From contig CAZRJW010000019.1 in assembly GCA_964600845.1 (NCBI GenBank), forward strand, positions 1-21,378: a stretch of 21,378 nt of DNA, given 5' to 3'. Source of the stretch: JAGOTP01 sp964600845 (GTDB lineage Bacteria > Patescibacteriota > Patescibacteriia > 2-12-FULL-60-25). Shown here piece after piece: positions 7,123-13,320 of this stretch (positions within the stretch are counted from its first letter, which is position 1; every line of letters begins with the position of its first letter). A model generated the notes under the pieces. The model was not told the DNA's origin, made no database searches, and saw only the letters and a list, made by a program, of their open reading frames with translations. The position numbers were made by a program, and so were the translations under genes.

Positions 7123-9042
7123 ATGGACCAACCCTCTTCTGCTCCGTCTTCACCCATTGAGAAACTCCCAACGCCTACCCAAATTGGCGGCCATTCCACC
7201 GCATTACTTGTGGCCGTGAGCGTCCTCATTGGGCTTCTCATCGGCATCCTCGGCTTTCTCGCTTGGCAAAAAACCGTTGCTCCTGTAGCGCCTTTGACCC
7301 CTACTCCGCTTCCCACGAATAACGTCAGCTCAACGGTCCCAGGAACAGCAACCTCAACGTCGCCCACAAGCCCAACCACAACAGCGGCGAACGTTGATCC
7401 AACAGATGCGAGCCTCACGGTGCAATGGAAAACAGGAACGATCGTCGTTCCAAGCGTAGCCTTCGGCTCGATCATCCCAGAGAACACCTTCCGTGTTCGT
7501 AGTACCTCAGGCTACACCGGAGGGATCGACGAAGCACTCCCCGAATATAAATTCACCTATGATTACTACGAGCAAGGCCGTGTAACAGAGGGTCAATTTA
7601 AGGACTATGTCGTGTACGGTGCCAAGCAATTGAACCGCGAGGTTGACCTTGGGATGGACCAAAGCATGTCCCCTGAGTTTTTCAATCTCCTCGTTTCTCC
7701 AGACAAGAAAGACGTGCGTATCGTTGGGATGGCGACGTCTTCGGTCTTTGGACCTGCGTGGCCAGCCGTTCGTTTTGCACCCAACCTTCGGTTGAACGTC
7801 AGCTCATTCCCAGCAACGCTGACGCTCGAAAACGGAAAGATCATCCGCCGCGCTGAAGTTACGGACAAGGCCACTCCTTCACCTCTTTGTGGTGGCTCGG
7901 GCTGCGTAGACCGCCTTCCAATTGCTCGCACACAAGATGGCCGCAACCTCTATCAAGGTCCAACGGGCTCGTTCTTCTCAGAACAGAAGGTTAAGCCTGG
8001 CTGTGTCATCCTCTACCGTGAAAATGGAGAAGGGATGGTGTACGAAAGCGGGATCGCTTCTGCTATTCGCGATCCTCAAGTACCCATGGAAGCGAACTAC
8101 GTTGCAGCGCGCATCATCACACCTGCTCAATTGAAATGGGACCGCGCCTTCGCCAACACCTCCACCTTCCGTGCCCACGAGATTGGAGGCTGTGGAGGGA
8201 TCGACTGTATGCGCGTCCTCTCTTCAGATGAACTGAAAGAGAGCGATCTCGTCCAAGCGGGGACAACAGATTTGGGCGACCCAATCTACGTCTACAAACC
8301 AGAATCGGATGGTCGACCGCGTGCTGCAGGCATCGTCTACGAAACCTACGAACAATGGTATGAGTTCGATCCGCAAACAAACCAGAAGCCACCGATCGGC
8401 GTCTTCTTGCAGCGCGTGAAAGTTCCTGTCTTCTTCTGGAAAGATGCGCTTGGCCGTTGGGTCGCTTACAAGAACACAATCGCTGTTCCACTTCTCGAGT
8501 GTGGCAAGCCCGTGATCTACCTCTACCCAACCCAAACACAGGACGTCCACGTGAAGCTTCCTTCGTTTATCAATGTCACCGTCAGTGACCCAACCTATCC
8601 AAAGGAAGGCTGGAACGTGAGCGCCGAACCAACCGGAAAACTCACTCTCAAAGATGGAACAAGCGTTGGTTCGCTCTTCTGGGAAGGTCTCGGAGTAAAC
8701 TACGCGGTTCCAAAGAACGGTTTCGTCGTGAAGGATGGTCAGGTAGAAACGTTCTTGAACAAGACCCTGCCTCAGTACGGCTTGAATGCGCAAGAACAAA
8801 AAGACTTCATGGATTTCTGGGTTCCTCTCATGACAGGTGCGCCGTACTACCGCATCTCGTTCCTCACAGACGACTGGAGCAAACAGGTTCCGCTCAGCGT
8901 CACACCAATGCCACGCACGAACATCCGTATCTTCATGGATTGGCAGCGCTTAGCTGGTCCGATCGAACTCCCAGAGCCAACGATCACGGCACCAACACGC
9001 AACGGATTCACACTGGTGGAATGGGGAGGATTGTTGCGGTAA
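7123..9042 (+). CDS. Large membrane-anchored extracytoplasmic protein with a KPVIYLYP/VEWGG domain
   Basis: 639 residues. A single membrane helix (about 26-48) is followed by a Pro/Thr/Ser-rich linker (about 50-105) and a long extracytoplasmic part. Two cysteine-paired motifs (CGGSGCVDR and CGGIDCMR) in the middle could form disulfides. The last 180 residues (460-639) form a distinct beta-rich domain with CGKPVIYLYP, SLFWEG, a DFMDFWVP helix, an NIRIFMDW strand and a terminal FTLVEWGG. I believe this motif set recurs in hypothetical surface proteins but cannot name a family or activity. No catalytic triad is obvious. It follows the MEMO gene by 24 bp and may share its transcript. Confidence 0.85.
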   Translation: MDQPSSAPSSPIEKLPTPTQIGGHSTALLVAVSVLIGLLIGILGFLAWQKTVAPVAPLTPTPLPTNNVSSTVPGTATSTSPTSPTTTAANVDPTDASLTVQWKTGTIVVPSVAFGSIIPENTFRVRSTSGYTGGIDEALPEYKFTYDYYEQGRVTEGQFKDYVVYGAKQLNREVDLGMDQSMSPEFFNLLVSPDKKDVRIVGMATSSVFGPAWPAVRFAPNLRLNVSSFPATLTLENGKIIRRAEVTDKATPSPLCGGSGCVDRLPIARTQDGRNLYQGPTGSFFSEQKVKPGCVILYRENGEGMVYESGIASAIRDPQVPMEANYVAARIITPAQLKWDRAFANTSTFRAHEIGGCGGIDCMRVLSSDELKESDLVQAGTTDLGDPIYVYKPESDGRPRAAGIVYETYEQWYEFDPQTNQKPPIGVFLQRVKVPVFFWKDALGRWVAYKNTIAVPLLECGKPVIYLYPTQTQDVHVKLPSFINVTVSDPTYPKEGWNVSAEPTGKLTLKDGTSVGSLFWEGLGVNYAVPKNGFVVKDGQVETFLNKTLPQYGLNAQEQKDFMDFWVPLMTGAPYYRISFLTDDWSKQVPLSVTPMPRTNIRIFMDWQRLAGPIELPEPTITAPTRNGFTLVEWGGLLR

Positions 9043-9075
9043 CGAAGAGCTCTTCAGAAGCTATATCCAATGGAC

Positions 9076-9115
9076 AATAAAAACACCGCGCTCCTGGGAG
9101 CGCGGTGTTTTTATT
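9076..9115. terminator. Bidirectional intrinsic terminator between convergent genes
   Basis: A perfect 19-bp inverted repeat (AATAAAAACACCGCGCTCC and its complement) around a TG centre. The A/T ends supply a U tract on either strand. It serves the 7123 gene (plus) and the 9114 gene (minus), whose TAA lies at its edge. Confidence 0.95.
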
Positions 9116-10118
9116 ACTCCTCTTTGAGCATCGCCTCGATCGCATCGACCTGCGCGACTCTACTCTGAGACAGTAAACCCTCTGGATCTTTAGCTGGTGG
9201 TCGAGCTGTTAACGCTTGTCGCTTTTCTTCTGGGGTAGACGCCCATCTTAATCGTGCCAATGCTCTTTCCAAGGCGCGTGGGTGGCGTACGAACAGATCT
9301 TGTGAGCGAAGCTCTCGAAGCTCCTCTCGAAGATATGGGGGCTTCGTTGTAAGCTGACCTTTATTGAGTTCCAAAAAAGCGGATAGCTCTCGATACAGCC
9401 GCGTTTCGGCAACGTGCTCAAGTCGGATAAGGTGCAAGCCCCAGGCCGTCGGGAGTTTGAGACTCAACTCTCCCAGGACAGCCAACAAAACGCGCGGATG
9501 CTCCCTCACTTCGTCCATTTCTAAGAGATCACAAAGATCATCATCAAATCCGGGTGACGAGAAATACTCTGGACTCCTTTCAGATCTCACAATCAAATCT
9601 TCGATGAGACCTGATAGTCGTCTCTTGATGATCGCTTGGTCCGCTTTCAACTTCGATCTGTTTTCGTCCAACTGAAACGTCTCTTTTCTCTCTTCCTCCT
9701 CTTCTTCTTGGAGTAACAATGAAATGACTGTCTTTACGCGTTTCGTGATCTCTTCATCCTCGCCGTTGATAGACCAATCTTTCAGTGCTTCTGTCGTTAA
9801 GTATCGTCCAAAGCGTGCATACACAAAACTGCGTTTAAGCTCGTCCTTTAAAACCTCCTCTCCTTTATTTTTTGAAAAGATCACAGAAAATTGCTGTGAC
9901 ACACGCTCCCGCTCTTCGGGGGAGATGAAAGACAGCACCGTTTCGTCTCTCCCCGGAATGGCCGGGAAACTTTTAAGCGTCGTCGCTGCCTGACTTGCAA
10001 GCGCTTCGCTCAACGGAACCGGCAGCCCCGGCTTGGTTTGCTCTTCTGCTCCAATAATTCCAGGTTGCTTTGGCCTTCCTCCAGGCATTGTTGGACTGTC
10101 GAATTTCTTCTGATTCAT
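9114..10118 (-). CDS. Uncharacterised charged cytoplasmic protein
   Basis: 334 residues from the ATG at 10118. No membrane segment. A Pro/Gly-rich N-terminus (about 10-35) leads into a largely helical, Glu/Arg/Leu-rich body with an acidic run (QEEEEEERKE) and repeated LRELR- and ALERAL-type helices, suggesting coiled or helical-bundle structure. I do not recognise a family. I chose 10118 over 10136 because a TACCAT -10-like box ends 6 bp before it, the leaderless pattern seen in this window. It is monocistronic, closed by the 9076-9115 terminator. Confidence 0.8.
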   Translation of the reverse strand: MNQKKFDSPTMPGGRPKQPGIIGAEEQTKPGLPVPLSEALASQAATTLKSFPAIPGRDETVLSFISPEERERVSQQFSVIFSKNKGEEVLKDELKRSFVYARFGRYLTTEALKDWSINGEDEEITKRVKTVISLLLQEEEEEERKETFQLDENRSKLKADQAIIKRRLSGLIEDLIVRSERSPEYFSSPGFDDDLCDLLEMDEVREHPRVLLAVLGELSLKLPTAWGLHLIRLEHVAETRLYRELSAFLELNKGQLTTKPPYLREELRELRSQDLFVRHPRALERALARLRWASTPEEKRQALTARPPAKDPEGLLSQSRVAQVDAIEAMLKEE

Positions 10119-10124
10119 GGAAAG

Positions 10125-10130
10125 ATGGTA
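10125..10130 (-). promoter_or_regulatory. Possible leaderless -10 box of the 9114 gene
   Basis: TACCAT on the minus strand, 6 bp before the ATG at 10118. No clear -35. The 10-bp palindrome ACACGCGTGT lies just upstream. Confidence 0.3.
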
Positions 10131-10203
10131 ACACACGCGTGTTGCACCCTCGAAAAGCTTGTCTGTGGAATAGAAAAAGACTCCGTTCCCGGAATCTTTT
10201 TCA

Positions 10204-10278
10204 TGGTAGCTCCAAGGGGAGTCGAACCCCTATTAACGGCTTGAAAAGCCGCTGTCCTAACCACTAGACGATGGAGCC
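10204..10278 (-). tRNA. tRNA-Glu (anticodon TTC)
   Basis: 75 nt including an encoded CCA (plus-strand TGG at 10204-10206). The acceptor stem GGCTCCA pairs with TGGAGCT (first pair G-U). The anticodon loop TTTTCAA has TTC at its centre, and the T arm is GGGG-TTCGACT-CCCC. Decodes GAA/GAG. The mature 5' end is at 10278. Confidence 0.97.
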
Positions 10279-10313
10279 ATGTATTTACGTACCTACAAGC
10301 AAATTGCGTCGGC

Positions 10314-10342
10314 AGGATATCGATCTTTAGCCTCTCCGTCAA
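10314..10342 (-). promoter_or_regulatory. Promoter of tRNA-Glu
   Basis: Minus strand: TTGACG (10342-10337), 17-bp spacer, TATCCT (10319-10314). The predicted start is about 30 nt before the mature tRNA. The -35 lies in a TCTCCG-tcaag-CGGAGA inverted repeat (10333-10349, plus-strand reading) just after the end of the 10415 gene. Confidence 0.6.
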
Positions 10343-10370
10343 GCGGAGAAAGCGCCTCGATAGAGCATTC

Positions 10371-10400
10371 GGCGCGGGGAGTTGAGCCACTCCCCGCGCC
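10371..10400 (-). terminator. GC-rich 3' hairpin of the 10415 gene (cassette C)
   Basis: A perfect 12-bp stem (GGCGCGGGGAGT and its complement) with a 6-nt loop, 14 bp after the stop codon. There is no T tract, so termination is uncertain. It may stabilise the 3' end. Confidence 0.6.
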
Positions 10401-10414
10401 TGCCTTGAGACCTC

Positions 10415-11020
10415 TTACGAGACTTCACCCATGCCAAGGAAGTAGCCCTTGGCACTCTGCGCCGCCCACCAGGACGCGCGGAACGACTCCTCGGAAGCGA
10501 AGTCTTCCCGCACGGGGATGACGACATCAGAGTCGTCCGGCATACGACTCGGCAGCCCGTAGATACGCGGCAGCTGTCGACGCAGCCGCGTAACCTCCTT
10601 CGGCTCCTCCCGATCGAGACCAGGGAAAAGCCGATACTTCGTGACGCTGGCGATTGCGTCCCACAGCGCGCGGTCCTGCACGCACAGAGCCACGAACTTC
10701 TGCGCTCCTCCGCAGTACCCCTTTTCCAGGTCGAATCCGCCCTGGATCAGCGCCGGCGTGACCTCGCTCACATCTGCCCCGGGGGCGTACGCGAACGCGA
10801 GCGGAACCACCACCTCATGGTCGAGCATCGTCGTGAAGACACCGACCGCGCCGACTTCCCCACCTTTCGGGTAGCCGACGTAGCTGTTTCGGTGGCTCCC
10901 GAGATCACAGCCCTTCATGAATGCGAGCGGCTTCAGCATCTCCCTGAAAACCTTCGGGATCTGATCGAGGCGCCGAAAATCGATCAGATCCTTCCCATTT
11001 GATGAAAACTTCCCGAGCAT
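10415..11020 (-). CDS. Hypothetical protein of GC-rich cassette C
   Basis: 201 residues from the ATG at 11020. I chose this over the ATG at 11047 because GGGGAGAGG lies 7-8 nt upstream. Soluble and mixed-charge, with the stretches GCDLGSHRNSYVGYPKGGE, GGFDLEKGYCGG and a Trp-rich end (FRASWWAAQSAKGYF). No recognised domain. Third positions are G/C-rich, with GAG, AAG, CTC and CGG favoured, unlike trmD next to it. It has its own promoter (11071-11099) and a strong GC hairpin after the stop, and sits between trmD and tRNA-Glu on the same strand. Function unknown. Confidence 0.75.
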   Translation of the reverse strand: MLGKFSSNGKDLIDFRRLDQIPKVFREMLKPLAFMKGCDLGSHRNSYVGYPKGGEVGAVGVFTTMLDHEVVVPLAFAYAPGADVSEVTPALIQGGFDLEKGYCGGAQKFVALCVQDRALWDAIASVTKYRLFPGLDREEPKEVTRLRRQLPRIYGLPSRMPDDSDVVIPVREDFASEESFRASWWAAQSAKGYFLGMGEVS

Positions 11021-11070
11021 ACGTCTACCTCTCCCCTGGTCCTTCACGCTCCATTACGTAAAGGATGCAA

Positions 11071-11099
11071 AGTATAAAAACTCGTCACGTTTTTTTCAA
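11071..11099 (-). promoter_or_regulatory. Promoter of cassette C
   Basis: Minus strand: TTGAAA (11099-11094), 17-bp spacer, TATACT (11076-11071). The predicted leader is about 44 nt. It lies 20 bp after the trmD stop codon. Confidence 0.7.
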
Positions 11100-11119
11100 G
11101 CGAACAGAACTTCGTAACG

Positions 11120-11824
11120 TTATTCGTGCTTCATCTGCGACCGACGCCAAGCCGCAATTTTTGCATGATCCCCCGACATCAAAATTTCTGGGATCCCCCA
11201 GTTTTGCGCACCGGCTGGATAGATCTCTGGACGGGTGTACTGCGGATACTCGAGCAGCCCTTCTTCTGTGTGCGACTCCGTATCCAACGACGCCTCTTCT
11301 CCTAATACGCCTGGCCGTAAGCGTGAAACAGCATCCGTCATAACGAGCGCGGCCAACTCTCCCCCCGTGAGGACGAATGATCCAATCGAGAGTTCTTCAT
11401 CCACTAAATGCTCCGTAATGCGCTCGTCGACCCCTTCATACCGTCCGCACAAAAAGACAAGACGATCGTATTCTGACAATCGCACTGCATCGGCTTGTTG
11501 AAAACGTTTTCCCTTAGCGCTGGTTAAAATCACGCGCGTCTTTTTTGCCCCAACCGTAGGCGATCCGTCTTTTCTGCGAACTTTCAACGCGATCAGCGCT
11601 TCATGGAAAGGTCCCACTTTCATCACCATCCCTGGACCACCCCCAAACGGACGGTCATCAACCGTTTGATGTCGATCATGCGTCCACTGCCGCAAGGCAT
11701 GCGCCCGAAGATCTAACAGCTTCTCACGCTGAGCGCGCCCCAAGATCGATCCATCCAAATAGGGCTGGACCAGTTCAGGGAAAATGGTGAGAATATCAAC
11801 TTTCAGCGGTTTCTGCTTGGCCAT
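11120..11824 (-). CDS. trmD: tRNA (guanine-N1)-methyltransferase TrmD
   Basis: SAM-dependent SPOUT enzyme that makes m1G37 in tRNAs with G36, preventing +1 frameshifts. 234 residues from the ATG at 11824. Visible features are VDILTIFPE at the N-terminus, DDRPFGGGPGMVM, the knot region (LVFLCGRYEGVDERI), SIGSFVLTGGELAA and the C-terminal YTRPEIY and GDHAKIAAWRR. The upstream in-frame ATG at 11872 is rejected because family proteins begin at this position and a TATGCT -10-like box lies 8 bp before 11824. khpA lies upstream on the same strand, but a terminator (11871-11900) separates them. rimM is absent from the cluster. Confidence 0.97.
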   Translation of the reverse strand: MAKQKPLKVDILTIFPELVQPYLDGSILGRAQREKLLDLRAHALRQWTHDRHQTVDDRPFGGGPGMVMKVGPFHEALIALKVRRKDGSPTVGAKKTRVILTSAKGKRFQQADAVRLSEYDRLVFLCGRYEGVDERITEHLVDEELSIGSFVLTGGELAALVMTDAVSRLRPGVLGEEASLDTESHTEEGLLEYPQYTRPEIYPAGAQNWGIPEILMSGDHAKIAAWRRSQMKHE

Positions 11825-11832
11825 ACCGGGGC

Positions 11833-11838
11833 AGCATA
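11833..11838 (-). promoter_or_regulatory. Leaderless -10 box of trmD
   Basis: TATGCT on the minus strand, 8 bp before the ATG at 11824. The -35 region is poor. Confidence 0.35.
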
Positions 11839-11870
11839 CGAGAAATCGGGCGGAAACAAAAGCAGAATAC

Positions 11871-11900
11871 AAAAGAGCCCCAGAAATCCGGGGCTCTTTT
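11871..11900 (-). terminator. Intrinsic terminator of khpA
   Basis: AAAAGAGCCCC and its perfect complement (11-bp stem, 8-nt loop) lie 14 bp after the khpA stop. The stem ends in TTTT on both strands. Confidence 0.85.
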
Positions 11901-11914
11901 CTGTTCGTTTACGA

Positions 11915-12343
11915 CTAGATTCCGAGATCGCTCAGATCGGAGTCTGTTACCAATCCGGAGCTCCCGTGGCCGACTGAGGCAGGCGTAGCGCTTCCGCTCG
12001 CACTCATTCCCTCACCACTCATCTCACCAGCAGGACCGCCTTTGCGCTCCTGATGCTCACGACGAGCCGATTCTGGCTCATAAATGCGCATATTTACACG
12101 AGCATTCGCCTTTGCTCCAACGATTTTCAACAAAATACGAAGGGCGCGGGCTGTCTGGCCGTCACGACCGATGACATACCCCATATCGTCTTGACCCACA
12201 CTCAGAGTCAAAAGCACTCCGCGATCGTCAACCGTCCGTTCCACCTGCACATTTTCTGGGTGGTTCACGATCGATTTAACGACAAACTCAAGAAACTCCT
12301 GTTCAACGTGCGGCCCGTCTATCTGCTGTACATCCATGTCCAT
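11915..12343 (-). CDS. khpA: KH-domain RNA-binding protein KhpA
   Basis: 142 residues. Single KH domain with the canonical GxxG loop (GRDG, 59-62) in VIGRDGQTARALR, preceded by FLEFVVKSIVNHPENVQVE, typical of the KhpA/YlqC family. KhpA partners with KhpB and affects cell division and translation in Firmicutes. A tail of about 50 Ser/Gly/Glu-rich residues after residue 92 exceeds the usual length of about 80 residues and looks disordered. The gene is divergent from rpsP and upstream of trmD, a rearranged version of the common rpsP-khpA-rimM-trmD cluster. The leader of about 60 nt holds a hairpin over the only good Shine-Dalgarno. Confidence 0.93.
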   Translation of the reverse strand: MDMDVQQIDGPHVEQEFLEFVVKSIVNHPENVQVERTVDDRGVLLTLSVGQDDMGYVIGRDGQTARALRILLKIVGAKANARVNMRIYEPESARREHQERKGGPAGEMSGEGMSASGSATPASVGHGSSGLVTDSDLSDLGI

Positions 12344-12357
12344 ATCAATGGCTTTTA

Positions 12358-12376
12358 GCCTCCAATAGGTGGAGGC
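12358..12376 (-). promoter_or_regulatory. khpA leader hairpin containing a GGAGG
   Basis: GCCTCC and GGAGGC form a 6-bp stem with a 7-nt loop in the khpA leader. The GGAGG arm is the only Shine-Dalgarno-like sequence, but it lies 15 nt from the ATG at 12343. A second small GGC-TAAAA-GCC stem could bring it closer. Confidence 0.35.
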
Positions 12377-12410
12377 GGCTAAATGATCAGCCCCTCAGGG
12401 GGATGGAAAG

Positions 12411-12439
12411 ACGATAGCATGGGGGTTATGCCCACTCAA
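12411..12439 (-). promoter_or_regulatory. Promoter of khpA
   Basis: Minus strand: TTGAGT (12439-12434), 17-bp spacer, TATCGT (12416-12411). The predicted transcript starts near 12404, about 60 nt before the ATG. Confidence 0.55.
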
Positions 12440-12456
12440 GGCGAGCTTAGCTCGCC
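12440..12456. repeat. Inverted repeat between the divergent khpA and rpsP promoters
   Basis: GGCGAGC-tta-GCTCGCC, a perfect 7-bp inverted repeat abutting the khpA -35 and 11 bp before the rpsP -35. Its core CGAGCTTAGCTCG recurs with one central change before clpP (18913-18925), so it could be an operator. Confidence 0.5.
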
Positions 12457-12467
12457 AAGGCATCCGC

Positions 12468-12496
12468 TTGACGGAGGGGGCATGAAAGGCTATTCT
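12468..12496 (+). promoter_or_regulatory. Promoter of rpsP giving a leaderless mRNA
   Basis: TTGACG (12468-12473), 17-bp spacer, TATTCT (12491-12496), then 7 bp to the ATG at 12504. The transcription start should coincide with the start codon. Confidence 0.65.
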
Positions 12497-12503
12497 TGGC
12501 GCC

Positions 12504-12812
12504 ATGTTAACGATCCGCCTTACCCGTGTCGGGAAAAAGCAGCAACCTTCCTATCGCTTCATCGTGTCTGAAAAGGCCCGTGATCCATGGGGACGTGCGC
12601 TCGAATTCCTCGGGACCTACAATCCTTTGACCAATCCATCAACGATTGTGCTCGAAAAAGAGCGTATTTCGTACTGGATTTCAAAGGGCGCTCAGTGCTC
12701 GGAGACGGTCTGGAACCTGCTCGTTGATCAGGGCCTCGTCCAAGGAGCCAAGAAGCGTGTGAATACGATGAAGAAGCGTCACGCTGAACGTCTCGCCAAA
12801 AAGGCAGCGTAA
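12504..12812 (+). CDS. rpsP: 30S ribosomal protein S16
   Basis: 102 residues. Structural protein of the 30S subunit needed for its assembly. It begins MLTIRLTRVGKKQQPSYRFI and has DPWGRALEFLGTYNP and the basic C-terminal MKKRHAERLAKKAA, all standard for S16, with a slightly extended basic tail. No Shine-Dalgarno: the -10 box ends 7 bp upstream, so the mRNA should be leaderless. A strong terminator follows at 12825. Orientation is opposite to khpA and trmD, unlike the usual co-directional cluster. By hand count about 61% of its codons end in G or C. Confidence 0.98.
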   Translation: MLTIRLTRVGKKQQPSYRFIVSEKARDPWGRALEFLGTYNPLTNPSTIVLEKERISYWISKGAQCSETVWNLLVDQGLVQGAKKRVNTMKKRHAERLAKKAA

Positions 12813-12824
12813 TCAAGCAAAACG

Positions 12825-12856
12825 AAGAAATCAGACCCGAAAGGGTCTGATTTCTT
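12825..12856 (+). terminator. Intrinsic terminator of rpsP
   Basis: A perfect 14-bp stem (AAGAAATCAGACCC and its complement) with a GAAA tetraloop. The 3' arm is T-rich (ATTTCTT). Confidence 0.95.
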
Positions 12857-12866
12857 ATTATAATAC

Positions 12867-12895
12867 TTGACGCATCTCCTGTTTCCAGCCAGAAT
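12867..12895 (+). promoter_or_regulatory. Promoter of GC-rich cassette D
   Basis: TTGACG (12867-12872), 17-bp spacer, CAGAAT (12890-12895). Predicted leader of about 60 nt with a CCCGG-ttcct-CCGGG hairpin (12915-12929) and a GAGGAGG Shine-Dalgarno 9 nt before the ATG. Confidence 0.5.
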
Positions 12896-12963
12896 GCCTC
12901 GTTTCCCACACACGCCCGGTTCCTCCGGGATAAGGGGATTCGTCACCAGAGGAGGCTCACGCC

Positions 12964-13188
12964 ATGTCACTGGAGGTTTCGATCGTTGTTCGCGACGGGA
13001 AGAAGTTCGTGCACATTCCTGAAGGCATCGGATACCCACAGCTCGACCGCGAGCTGCAGAGGCTGGGATTGCCCACGCTCATGCAGCCCGGGGAAGAGAT
13101 TCCCGAGCGCCAACCCCTCAGTCACGCGGAGAAGGTCCAGCGCCTGCTGGACTTCGCCGCCACCCTCGAGAAGGAGGACGCGGGCTGA
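12964..13188 (+). CDS. Small hypothetical protein of GC-rich cassette D
   Basis: 74 residues, acidic and soluble. It has a beta-like start (MSLEVSIVVRDGKKFVHIPE), a helical middle (YPQLDRELQRLGL) and a helical end (HAEKVQRLLDFAATLEKEDAG). No recognised family. The ATG at 12964 is set by an excellent GAGGAGG 9 nt upstream. By hand count 60 of its 74 codons end in G or C (81%), against about 61% in rpsP next door. It has its own promoter and a 3' hairpin, and sits alone between rpsP and the 3' end of smc. Function unknown. Confidence 0.75.
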   Translation: MSLEVSIVVRDGKKFVHIPEGIGYPQLDRELQRLGLPTLMQPGEEIPERQPLSHAEKVQRLLDFAATLEKEDAG

Positions 13189-13231
13189 AACCCGCCAACA
13201 ACAAACTGGGCGCACGGACATCTCCCTGCGA

Positions 13232-13259
13232 GCGGAGAGACGACTCTCAGTCTCTCCGC
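13232..13259 (+). terminator. 3' hairpin of cassette D
   Basis: GCGGAGAGAC and GTCTCTCCGC form a perfect 10-bp stem with an 8-nt loop, 43 bp after the stop. Only a weak T-rich stretch (about 13267-13275) follows. Confidence 0.6.
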
Positions 13260-13320
13260 ACCCACCTTATTTATCTGAGCCCTCGCTCGGATACATCTCT
13301 GGGTACAGGTACAACCAATG

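Noticed and set aside
8117..8799. Two long overlapping minus-strand frames inside the 7123 gene
   Set aside because: Composition (Arg/Cys/His-rich) and lack of start signals mark them as shadows of a well-patterned plus-strand protein.
9044..9055. 12-bp palindrome GAAGAGCTCTTC after the 7123 stop
   Set aside because: No spacer or T tract, and the strong terminator 20 bp later explains termination. Probably chance or a minor element.
12859..12864. Perfect TATAAT just before cassette D
   Set aside because: The -35 position would fall inside the rpsP terminator stem and matches nothing; the TTGACG-17-CAGAAT pair downstream is better placed.
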